NCBI GenBank assembly: GCA_903873545.1
Contig: CAIQPA010000386.1
Span: 1-24,436 of the forward strand
Source: an uncultured delta proteobacterium
GTDB lineage: Bacteria > Myxococcota_A > Bradymonadia > REDH01
DNA length: 24,436 nt
Reading direction: 5' to 3'
Below the pieces are notes generated by a model that was not told where the DNA came from, made no database searches, and saw nothing but the letters and a program-made list of their open reading frames with translations. Shown here in pieces: positions 14,497 through 21,844 of the stretch. Each line of letters opens with the position of its first letter. Position 1 is the stretch's first letter. A program made the translations under genes and the position numbers.

Positions 14497-14525
14497 ACCC
14501 GGCGCTTGCGTCGGGTTTTCTTTTG
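14497..14525 (+). terminator. Intrinsic terminator after rplI
   Basis: ACCCGGCG (14497-14504) pairs with CGTCGGGT (14509-14516), with one G-U, around a CTTG loop. A T-rich run TTTCTTTTG follows directly. It lies 24 bases after the rplI stop and is the best terminator in the window. Confidence 0.88.
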
Positions 14526-14556
14526 TCTGTTTCTTGATGGGCTTGGAGCGATTGCT

Positions 14557-14585
14557 TTGGGCGTTTTGGCTGGCCGTGGTATAGG
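14557..14585 (+). promoter_or_regulatory. Candidate promoter of the nucleotide-sugar/glycosyltransferase operon
   Basis: TTGGGC (14557-14562) is followed after 17 bases by TATAGG (14580-14585), with TGG just before it as an extended -10. It lies between the rplI terminator and the first glycosyltransferase gene, giving a leader of about 45 bases. The spacing is ideal and the hexamers are imperfect. Confidence 0.42.
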
Positions 14586-14636
14586 CCGCCTCGGAACTTC
14601 GGCCGTTTCGGTCCGTGGCGACAACGGAAGAGTGGA

Positions 14637-15656
14637 ATGAGCGCAACGCAGCAGAAGCAGGGGAGCGCATCGGTGCAGGACAGGCCGGCCATCTCCATCG
14701 TCGTCGCAATCTACAACGAACACGAGTCGCTTCACCCGCTCGCGGCCGAAATCACCGCTGCGATGGAGGCCCTTGGCCGCTCGTGGGAGTGCCTGCTCGT
14801 CGACGATGGGAGCCGCGATGGCTCGCGCGAGATTGAGCAGGCGATCTGCAAGCGCGATCCCCGCTTCCGCGCCATCCAGCTTCGCCGGAACTTCGGCAAG
14901 GCTGCCGCCATGAGCGTCGGTTTTGCCCATGCGCGCGGCCTCTACGTGGTGACCATGGACGGCGACCTGCAGGACGACCCGTCGGAGGTTGGTCGCCTGA
15001 TCGCGCCCATCGAATCTGGCGAGGCCGACCTGGTGAGCGGCTGGAAGTATCCGCGCCTCGACCCGGTAGGAAAGACGCTGCCGTCGCTCGTCTACAACAC
15101 CGTCTCGCGTCTCGCGACCGGGCTCGACCTCCACGACATGAACTGTGGTCTGAAGGCCTACCGGGCCGAGGTGGTCAAGCAGCTGTCGCTCTACGGCGAC
15201 ATGCACCGCTACATCCCCGTTCTGGCGGCGGGCATGGGCTATGTGGTGATCGAGATGAAGACCAAGCACCGGCCGCGGGTGCATGGGCAGAGTAAGTATG
15301 CCTGGGGCCGGTTTGTGCGCGGCTTCTTGGACCTTCTCACGGTGGTCTTCCTGACCAAATACCTGCGCCGGCCGTTGCATCTTATCGGCAGCGTTGCCAT
15401 CGCAACGGGCGGTCTCGGCTTCCTGATCCTCGCCTATCTGACGGCGGTCTGGCTGACGGGCGTGGGCATCGGCAGCCGGCCGTTGCTCTTTCTTGGCATC
15501 CTGCTCGTCCTGTTGGCTGGCCAGTTGGTGACATTCGGGCTGCTGGCCGAGATGCTTACCTATTTCTTCCACCGCGACCGTAACGATTACAGCGTGATCG
15601 CGGTACACGACTACGAACCCAAGAGTGGCGAACAGCCCCTCGGAGAGACACCATGA
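14637..15656 (+). CDS. GT2 glycosyltransferase, polyprenyl-phosphate (DPM1/GtrB/ArnC-like) type
   Basis: The protein has 339 residues. The N-terminal GT-A domain has ISIVVAIYNEHESL (about 19-32), the nucleotide-binding LLVDDGSRDGS (about 53-63), and the metal site MDGDLQDDP (about 107-115). The acceptor-side motif DMNCGLKAYR and the basic HRPRVHGQSKYAWGR precede two transmembrane segments near residues 245-265 and 275-305. This layout is that of enzymes that move a sugar from a nucleotide donor to undecaprenyl or other polyprenyl phosphate at the inner membrane. It is the first gene of the operon. The stop overlaps the next start by ATGA. Donor sugar unknown. Confidence 0.88.
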   Translation: MSATQQKQGSASVQDRPAISIVVAIYNEHESLHPLAAEITAAMEALGRSWECLLVDDGSRDGSREIEQAICKRDPRFRAIQLRRNFGKAAAMSVGFAHARGLYVVTMDGDLQDDPSEVGRLIAPIESGEADLVSGWKYPRLDPVGKTLPSLVYNTVSRLATGLDLHDMNCGLKAYRAEVVKQLSLYGDMHRYIPVLAAGMGYVVIEMKTKHRPRVHGQSKYAWGRFVRGFLDLLTVVFLTKYLRRPLHLIGSVAIATGGLGFLILAYLTAVWLTGVGIGSRPLLFLGILLVLLAGQLVTFGLLAEMLTYFFHRDRNDYSVIAVHDYEPKSGEQPLGETP

Positions 15657-16861
15657 AACTGCCCCGCGCGATTACCGAGATGGCTCCCAAACTGGCACGC
15701 TACCGGTTGGCCTACGAGGGCATCGGCAAGCCGCCGGCACCCATCAACCTGACGTTGTCTGTGACCAACATGTGCAACTCGCGCTGTCAGAGTTGCGACA
15801 TCTGGAAGATCTACCCGGCCGAGAAGGAGCGCCTCGCAGAGGAACTCAACATCGAGGAGATTGAGAAGATTTTTCGCTCTGTGGGCGAGGTCTATTTCTT
15901 CAACATCTCGGGGGGTGAACCCTTCCTGCGCAAGGACCTCATCGACATCGTCCGGCTGGCCTGCATCCACCTCAAGCCGAGCGTGGTGCACATCCCGACC
16001 AATGCGCTGTCGCCGCAGAAGATTGCTGCAATAACCGAGGAGATGCTCATCGGGATGCGGACCTGGTCGCCCGGAACAAAGCTGACCCTCAAGCCCTCTT
16101 TCGACGGCGTAGGCGAGTTCCATGACTGGGTGCGTGGCATCCCGGGGAACTATGCCAAGCTGGTCCATACGCTGGGGCTGCTCCGCGAGCTCCGCCAGAA
16201 GTATGACCACCTGCGCGTAGGTGTTGGCACGGTCATCAGCACGATGAATCTCGAGCGGCTGCCTGAGATCATCGAGGAGGCCAGCAAGTTCGGTGTGGAC
16301 ACCTACATCAGCGAGGTGGCCGAGGAGCGCCGTGAGATGCGCAACGTGGGGACGGGTATCACGCCCGACCACGAGGCCTACGGGCGCGGCATTTCGGCCT
16401 TCCGCGAGGAGACGGAGCGGCGGCTGGAGGATGCCACCGGACTGGAACTTCTCACGCAGGCGATGCGACACCACTACTACGAGATCACGACGGAGTGGCT
16501 GAAGGAGCGCAAGCAGGTCATCCCCTGCTACGCCGGCATCTCGAATGCCCACATCTCAGCCTACGGCGAGCTCTGGCCCTGCGCGATTCTGGCCGACAGC
16601 AAGAGCCTGGGGAATCTCAAGCAGCACGGCTACGACTTCTGGTCTGTCTGGCACAGCCGGCAGGCACAGACGGTTCGGGCCGGCATCAAGCGCGGCGAAT
16701 GTGATTGCCCGCTTGCCAATCAGGCCTACGCCAACATCCTGCTCTCGCCGAGTTCGATGGCGAAGGTTGCTGCCACCATCGCGAAGGCGAAGGCCGGCGA
16801 GGCGCTCAAGCTGGCTCCGGTGCCTGTGCGCGAGGCTGTCTCGGCCGCCCGTTCGTTCTAA
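15653..16861 (+). CDS. Radical SAM enzyme with probable C-terminal auxiliary cluster
   Basis: The protein has 402 residues. The ATG overlaps the preceding stop and has GGAG seven bases upstream. CNSRCQSC places Cys41, Cys45 and Cys48 to bind the SAM [4Fe-4S] cluster in CxxxCxxC form. ISGGEPFLR (about 85-93) is the GGEP motif that contacts SAM. The C-terminal region has Cys292, Cys310, Cys350 and Cys352, in CYAGISNAHISAYGELWPC and GECDCPLA. These are in a SPASM-like arrangement able to hold a second iron-sulphur cluster. SPASM and twitch proteins modify peptides, sugars or lipids by radical chemistry. Sitting between two glycosyltransferase genes, it probably acts on the sugar or lipid product (inference). 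No peptide substrate gene is visible nearby. Confidence 0.86.
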   Translation: MKLPRAITEMAPKLARYRLAYEGIGKPPAPINLTLSVTNMCNSRCQSCDIWKIYPAEKERLAEELNIEEIEKIFRSVGEVYFFNISGGEPFLRKDLIDIVRLACIHLKPSVVHIPTNALSPQKIAAITEEMLIGMRTWSPGTKLTLKPSFDGVGEFHDWVRGIPGNYAKLVHTLGLLRELRQKYDHLRVGVGTVISTMNLERLPEIIEEASKFGVDTYISEVAEERREMRNVGTGITPDHEAYGRGISAFREETERRLEDATGLELLTQAMRHHYYEITTEWLKERKQVIPCYAGISNAHISAYGELWPCAILADSKSLGNLKQHGYDFWSVWHSRQAQTVRAGIKRGECDCPLANQAYANILLSPSSMAKVAATIAKAKAGEALKLAPVPVREAVSAARSF

Positions 16862-16886
16862 GCGCGACCATGGCCCGGAGGCTCCC

Positions 16887-18014
16887 GTGACCATCGCAGT
16901 TCTGGGGCCCGTCTATCCCTACCGTGGTGGCATTGCCCACTACACCGCGCGGCTGGTGCGGGCCTTGGCGGAGGCGGGCGAGGAGGTGCTGACGGTTAAC
17001 CTGACCCGGCAGTATCCGAGCGCGCTTTTTCCAGGGTCGAGCCAGGAGGATGGTTCGAAGCAGCCCTTCGAGACGGCGTCGGAGCGCTGGGTAGATTCGA
17101 TGCGCCCCGATAGCTGGTTCCGGACGGTTGCCCGGTTGCGCCGTCGCGGTGTGAAGAAGCTGGTTATCCAGTGGTGGCACCCCTACTTCGCGCCGGCGTT
17201 CGGGACGATTGGGCGGCTCGCGCGGCGCGCCGGCATCGAGGTTGTTTTTGTCTGCCACAACGTGGAGCCGCACGAGGGGACACCATTCGACCGATTGGCG
17301 CTCAGGTGGGCCTACGGTGGCGCCGACCGGTTTGTGGTCCACGCGCAGGCAGAGCGATCAAAGATGGAGCGTTACGCGGGTGGGCGTCCCGTGGCTGTGG
17401 TGGCCCATCCCGTATATGACCTCTTTGCGGAAGGTGCCTTGCCCGGCCCGGCTGCGGCACGCGCCGAACTCGGGTTGGGTGCAGAGGAGGAGGTGCTCCT
17501 CTTCTTCGGGCTCATCCGTCCCTACAAGGGGCTGGAGGTGTTGCTGCGTGCGATGCCCGAGATCCTGTCGAAGCGGGCGGTCAAACTGGTGGTCGCGGGC
17601 GAGTGCTACGGTGACGAGAAGCCGCTTCACGCACTGATTGACGAGCTGGGCATCGGCGGCGCGTTGAAGCTGGACTTGAAGTATGTGCCGAACGAGGCTG
17701 TTGCCACCTACATGGTGGCTGCCGACGCTGTGGTGGTGCCCTACCTGCATGCGACGCAGAGCGGGATTGTGCAGGTGGCGTATGCCTTCGGGAAGCCTGT
17801 CATCACGACCCGCGTTGGGGGCATTCCGGAGGTGGTCTGGGAGGGCGAGACGGGGCTTCTTGTACCGCCTTCAGACCCGGCCGCGCTGGCTGCCGCCGTC
17901 GAGCGTTTCTTCGCCGAGCAGCTGGCAAAACCCTTCGCCGCGGGCATCGCGCGGCGGCTGCCGGAGCTGTCGTGGGAGCATCTCGCACGCGTTGTGGCGG
18001 GAGGTGCACGGTGA
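16887..18014 (+). CDS. GT4 family glycosyltransferase
   Basis: The product has 375 residues. The GTG at 16887 has GGAGG five bases upstream, which decides the start; the longer open frame upstream is inside the radical SAM gene. The N-terminus LGPVYPYRGGIAHYT has the glycine-rich acceptor loop of GT4. The second Rossmann domain has FFGLIRPYKGLEVLLRAM (about 205-223), with the conserved Arg and Lys that bind the donor diphosphate. It also has VPYLHATQSGIVQVAYAFGKPVIT, abridged here as ATQSGIVQVAYAFG (about 289-302), where the usual first Glu of the EX7E motif is replaced. VGGIPEVV follows. Retaining transfer from a nucleotide sugar is expected at the cytoplasmic face. The stop overlaps the next GTG start. 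Confidence 0.88.
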   Translation: MTIAVLGPVYPYRGGIAHYTARLVRALAEAGEEVLTVNLTRQYPSALFPGSSQEDGSKQPFETASERWVDSMRPDSWFRTVARLRRRGVKKLVIQWWHPYFAPAFGTIGRLARRAGIEVVFVCHNVEPHEGTPFDRLALRWAYGGADRFVVHAQAERSKMERYAGGRPVAVVAHPVYDLFAEGALPGPAAARAELGLGAEEEVLLFFGLIRPYKGLEVLLRAMPEILSKRAVKLVVAGECYGDEKPLHALIDELGIGGALKLDLKYVPNEAVATYMVAADAVVVPYLHATQSGIVQVAYAFGKPVITTRVGGIPEVVWEGETGLLVPPSDPAALAAAVERFFAEQLAKPFAAGIARRLPELSWEHLARVVAGGAR

Positions 18015-18757
18015 GTGCTGCGGAGGCCTTCTGGGACGATGTGGCGCCCATGCTGGCGACACCGCCGCATGATGCTGCGGCACAGGCTGCGGTGGCGGCC
18101 TTGGGGCAGTGGGCGGGCGTTGACGGCTGGGCAGGCAAGCGGGTGCTCGACGCCTGCGCGGGGCTTGGTCGGTATGCGCTGGCCTGCGCCGAGGCGGGCG
18201 CCGTCGTGACGGCGAATGATGTGAGCGCGGAGCGGCTGGCTGGGCTTGCCGCGCGGGCTGCGGAGCGGGGTGTGACGGTGGAGCTGCTCTGTGCCGACGC
18301 ACGGGCGCTGCCGGCGGAGGAGCGGTTCGACATCGTCCTTCTTGGGGGAAATCTGCCTGGTCTTTGGATGACCCGGGAAGAGGACCTGCGGCTGTTTGGC
18401 AGTCTGGCAGGGGTCGTTGCGGAGGGCGGCATGTTGATGCTGGACCTGGTCACGCGGGAGCAGGAAATGGCCAGTTTTGAGCCGGTTGTGTTTGGGGAAC
18501 GGCGCGGTATGGTTGTGACCGAACGTCGGAGTTGGATTGGCTACTACGAGGGGTTTCGCGTGGAATTGTCAGCGCACTGCGACGATGGATTTTGGCATCA
18601 CGGCTTTGAACGTGCGGTAGCATCGCTCCGTGAGTGGGAGGCGCTGCTGGAGCAGTCGGGCTGGCAGGTTCTGGAACGCTACGAGGGATTCTCTGCGAAG
18701 CCTCTGGGACGGGGTTCGTCGCGCACAGGTCTGTTGCTCCGTCGAGGTGCTCCATGA
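18011..18757 (+). CDS. Class I SAM-dependent methyltransferase
   Basis: The product has 248 residues. The start is GTG at 18011, overlapping the previous stop in GTGA, with GGGAGG six bases upstream. Motif I is RVLDACAGLGRYALA (about 44-58), with ANDVS as the acidic end of the second strand, CADARALP as motif II, and FDIVLLGGNLPGLW as motif III. The C-terminal half is beta-rich, with several aromatic residues that could shape a substrate pocket. O- or N-methylation of the sugar made by the locus, or of a lipid, would fit the context, but no motif fixes the substrate. The stop overlaps the wecE start. Confidence 0.85.
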   Translation: MSAAEAFWDDVAPMLATPPHDAAAQAAVAALGQWAGVDGWAGKRVLDACAGLGRYALACAEAGAVVTANDVSAERLAGLAARAAERGVTVELLCADARALPAEERFDIVLLGGNLPGLWMTREEDLRLFGSLAGVVAEGGMLMLDLVTREQEMASFEPVVFGERRGMVVTERRSWIGYYEGFRVELSAHCDDGFWHHGFERAVASLREWEALLEQSGWQVLERYEGFSAKPLGRGSSRTGLLLRRGAP

Positions 18758-19893
18758 TTCCCTTCGCGCGCCACTGCTCCGTCGCGGCTGAGTCGGACTA
18801 CGTCACAGCCTGTCTGCTGTCCGGGGCGACGTCGGGCGACGGCCCCTTCACCCGCCGTGCAAGCGCGCTCCTCGGGCAGTTGCTCGGCGTGCAGCGTGCG
18901 CTGCTGACGACTTCTTGCACCCATGCGCTTGAGATGATGCCGCTCGTGCTCGGGCTTCAGCCGGGCGACGAAGTCATCATGCCGAGCTTCACCTTTTCGA
19001 GCACGGCGAATGCCTTCGCGCTACGCGGCGTGACGATTCGGTTCGCAGAGGTCGATGGCGACCGCTGGTCGATGGGTCCGGACGATGTGGTGCCGTTGCT
19101 CAATGAGCGGACCCGCGCCGTGGTCGCAGTGGGGTACAACGGCGTATCGCACCGGCTGGCAGAACTGGAGCAGCTGTGTGCGCGTCACGGCGTGGCGCTG
19201 CTGGTGGATGCGGCGCAGAGCCTTGGGGCGACGCATGCGGGCCGGTCTGTGGCATCGTATGGGGCGCTCTCGGCGCTCAGCTTCCACGCGACGAAGAACC
19301 TCTCCTGTGGCGAGGGCGGAGCGCTCATCGTAAACGATGCGTCGCTGCTCCAGCGCGCCGAGATGGTGCGGGAGAAGGGGACTGATCGGAGCCGTTTCTT
19401 GCGTGGTGAGGTGGACAAGTACACGTGGCGCTGCGTCGGCTCGAGCTACCTGATGAGCGACCTGAACGCGGCGGTGCTGCTTGCGCAGTTGGAGTCTTTC
19501 GAGGCGATTCAGGCGCACCGGCATGCAGTCTGGTCGGCCTATCGCAGCGCGCTCGAGCCGGTGGCGGCGCGGTTGGGCTTTTCGCTGCAGAAACTCGATG
19601 AGACAGACGGGCACCCCGCCCACCTCTTCGGGCTGCTCCTTCCACCCGAGGTCGAGCGCGCTGCGCTCCTCGCGTCGATGGCAGAGGCCGGTGTTCGCGC
19701 GACGAGCCATTACGAACCGCTCCACAGCGCGCCGGCCCACGGAGGGGCGGAGGTGCTGCCTGTCAGCGATGCCGTTGCGGCAAGGATGGTGCGGCTTCCG
19801 ATTCACGGAGAGGTTTCGACGGAGGCTGCAACGCGGGTAGCAGCGCTGTTGGTATCGACGCTCGAGTGCGTTCGATCGGGAGGCAGGCCATGA
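18754..19893 (+). CDS. wecE: dTDP-4-amino-4,6-dideoxygalactose transaminase
   Basis: This is a PLP aminotransferase converting dTDP-4-keto-6-deoxy-D-glucose to dTDP-4-amino-4,6-dideoxy-D-galactose (dTDP-Fuc4N) with glutamate as donor. It has 379 residues and aligns by eye end to end with E. coli WecE/RffA (376). Shared stretches include GDGPFTRR, LLTTSCTHALEM, GDEVIMPSFTFSSTANAFAL, REKGTDRSRF, VDKYTWR and GSSYLMSDLNAA. Asp152 in VDAAQ and the Schiff-base Lys181 in SFHATKN are present. ATGA couples it to the methyltransferase, and its own stop overlaps rmlB. No acetyltransferase (WecD-type) is seen in the window. Confidence 0.93.
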   Translation: MIPFARHCSVAAESDYVTACLLSGATSGDGPFTRRASALLGQLLGVQRALLTTSCTHALEMMPLVLGLQPGDEVIMPSFTFSSTANAFALRGVTIRFAEVDGDRWSMGPDDVVPLLNERTRAVVAVGYNGVSHRLAELEQLCARHGVALLVDAAQSLGATHAGRSVASYGALSALSFHATKNLSCGEGGALIVNDASLLQRAEMVREKGTDRSRFLRGEVDKYTWRCVGSSYLMSDLNAAVLLAQLESFEAIQAHRHAVWSAYRSALEPVAARLGFSLQKLDETDGHPAHLFGLLLPPEVERAALLASMAEAGVRATSHYEPLHSAPAHGGAEVLPVSDAVAARMVRLPIHGEVSTEAATRVAALLVSTLECVRSGGRP

Positions 19894-20966
19894 GAGTCAT
19901 CGTCACAGGCGCCGCGGGTTTCATCGGTTCGCACCTTGTCCGCCACCTCCTCACGGCGCGGCCGGATTGGCAGGTGGTGGGGCTCGATGTGCTCACCTAT
20001 GCGGGCAACCTGGAGAGCCTCGCCGATCTGCAGCGGCACCCCCGCTTCCGCTTCGTGAAGGGGGATATCTGCGATGCAGAGGCCCTGCGCGGGCTCTTCG
20101 GTTCGGAACAGGTCGATGGCGTCTTTCACCTCGCAGCGGAGAGCCACGTTGACCGCTCCATCGCGGGGCCGATGGCCTTCGTACGGACGAATGTTGAGGG
20201 CACCGCGACGCTGCTCGAGGCGGCGCGCGCGGCGTGGCAAGGGCGCGAGGGCTGCCGGTTCCTGCATGTCTCGACCGACGAGGTCTTCGGGTCGCTCGGC
20301 GCCACGGGGCTCTTCGATGAGTCGACGCCCTACCAGCCGCACAGCCCCTACTCGGCCTCGAAGGCTTCGAGCGATCACATGGTTCGCGCCTGGCACGACA
20401 CCTACGGGTTCCCGTCGCTGGTGACCAACTGCACCAACAACTACGGGCCCTATCAGTTCCCGGAGAAGTTGATCCCGCTGGTGCTGCTGCGAGCCGGGCG
20501 CGGCGAGGTGGTGCCAGTGTATGGCAGGGGTGACAACGTGCGCGACTGGCTCTTCGTGGAGGACCACTGCGCCGCGCTGTTACGTGTGTTCGAGGCGGGC
20601 GAGCTTGGCGGAAGTTACGGCATCGGAGGTGAGAGCGAATGCAGCAACCTCGGGCTGGTTGAGCTGCTGCTCGACCTGCACGACGAGGCCGCGGGCCAAC
20701 CTGTCGGCCGCTCGCGCAAGCTCATCTCCTTTGTGACCGATCGTCCCGGCCACGACTTCCGCTATGCGATGGACATCTCGAAGATGCGTCGCGAACTGGG
20801 ATGGGCGCCGCGGGTCTCGCTGCGCGACGGCTTGGCGCAGACGGTGGCCTGGTATCTTGCCAACGGGGCATGGACGGCTTCGGTCACCACGGGGGCCTAC
20901 CGCGCCTTCGAGCAGACGTGGTATGCGACCCGCGCAGGCGGCAACGAATCAGGAGAGGGCCAATGA
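19890..20966 (+). CDS. rmlB: dTDP-glucose 4,6-dehydratase
   Basis: This NAD-dependent extended SDR converts dTDP-glucose to dTDP-4-keto-6-deoxyglucose, the substrate of WecE. The 358 residues contain VTGAAGFIGSHL (about 5-16) for NAD binding, HLAAESHVDRSI (about 80-91), and the catalytic STDEVFG (Asp130, Glu131). YSASK follows (Tyr154, Lys158), then NCTNNYGPYQFPEKLIPL and YGRGDNVRDWL. These are strongly diagnostic of RmlB/RffG. The start is the ATG overlapping the wecE stop, with GGGAGG upstream. The C-terminal end is slightly longer and polar (AGGNESGEGQ). The neighbour rmlA supplies its substrate. Confidence 0.95.
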   Translation: MRVIVTGAAGFIGSHLVRHLLTARPDWQVVGLDVLTYAGNLESLADLQRHPRFRFVKGDICDAEALRGLFGSEQVDGVFHLAAESHVDRSIAGPMAFVRTNVEGTATLLEAARAAWQGREGCRFLHVSTDEVFGSLGATGLFDESTPYQPHSPYSASKASSDHMVRAWHDTYGFPSLVTNCTNNYGPYQFPEKLIPLVLLRAGRGEVVPVYGRGDNVRDWLFVEDHCAALLRVFEAGELGGSYGIGGESECSNLGLVELLLDLHDEAAGQPVGRSRKLISFVTDRPGHDFRYAMDISKMRRELGWAPRVSLRDGLAQTVAWYLANGAWTASVTTGAYRAFEQTWYATRAGGNESGEGQ

Positions 20967-21844
20967 CCGAGACCAAGGGAATTCTGCTTGCGGGCGGACG
21001 CGGCACGCGCCTCTATCCCATGACCTCCATCGTCAGCAAACAGCTCCAGCCCATCTACAACAAGCCGATGGTCTACTACCCGCTGACGACGCTCATTGTG
21101 GCGGGCATCCGTGAGGTGCTGATCATCTCGACGCCGGAGGACATCCCGCGGTTTCAGCAGCTACTCGGAGACGGCAGCGCCTGGGGGATGCGGCTCGAGT
21201 ATGCGGTGCAGTCCGAGCCCAAGGGGATTGCCGAGGCACTTGTCATTGCGGCGCCCTTTGTGGGCGAGGCGCGGAGCATGCTGATGCTCGGCGACAACCT
21301 CATCTATGGCCGCCTCGACTTTCTCCGTGCAGCGATGGGGAACACCGACGAGAGCGCGACGGTCTTCGCCTATCAGGTGAGCAATCCGTCGGAGTATGGC
21401 GTGGTTGAGTTCGATGCAGACTTCTCCGTGCTCTCCATCGAGGAGAAGCCCAAGCAGCCGCGGTCGAATTGGGCCGTGCCGGGCATCTATCTCTATCCGC
21501 CGGATGCCGCAGCGCGGGCCCGTGCGCTCAAGCCGTCGCCGCGCGGAGAACTCGAGATTACCGACCTCAACCGTGCCTACCTGGCAGAGGGCCGTTTGCG
21601 GGCGCAGCCGATGGGTCGGGGCATCGCCTGGCTCGACACCGGTACGCCGGAAAACCTGCTGTCTGCGAGCAGCTTTGTCGCGGCCATAGAGCAGCGCCAG
21701 GGCCTACTTGTGGGCAGTCCCGAAGAGGCAGCCTACCGCGCGGGCTTTCTGACCGTTGATGGGTTCCGGCGTGCGGTTGAGGCGCTCCCTGCCTCCAACT
21801 ACCGCTCGATCCTGGAGCGGGTCGTGCACGAGGAACACGGATGA
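20963..21844 (+). CDS. rmlA: Glucose-1-phosphate thymidylyltransferase
   Basis: The enzyme makes dTDP-glucose from glucose 1-phosphate and dTTP. The 293 residues match the RmlA/RffH size. GILLAGGRGTRLYPMT (about 6-21) is the nucleotide-binding signature. QLQPIYNKPMVYYPL, the metal-site LMLGDNLIYG, the EKPKQPRSNWAVPGIYLY stretch and GRGIAWLDTGTPENLL are all classic. The start ATG overlaps the rmlB stop, with AGGAG seven bases upstream. With rmlB and wecE it forms a complete three-step route to dTDP-Fuc4N. No rmlC or rmlD follows. Confidence 0.95.
   Translation: MTETKGILLAGGRGTRLYPMTSIVSKQLQPIYNKPMVYYPLTTLIVAGIREVLIISTPEDIPRFQQLLGDGSAWGMRLEYAVQSEPKGIAEALVIAAPFVGEARSMLMLGDNLIYGRLDFLRAAMGNTDESATVFAYQVSNPSEYGVVEFDADFSVLSIEEKPKQPRSNWAVPGIYLYPPDAAARARALKPSPRGELEITDLNRAYLAEGRLRAQPMGRGIAWLDTGTPENLLSASSFVAAIEQRQGLLVGSPEEAAYRAGFLTVDGFRRAVEALPASNYRSILERVVHEEHG

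Noticed and set aside
14388..15608. Minus-strand open frame opposite the rplI end and the first GT2
   Set aside because: It runs across a terminator, a promoter region and a clear glycosyltransferase gene; low-complexity shadow.
16545..16886. N-terminal extension of the GT4 gene into the radical SAM gene
   Set aside because: It is read out of frame through a certain gene; GGAGG before the GTG at 16887 and the family N-terminus fix the start.
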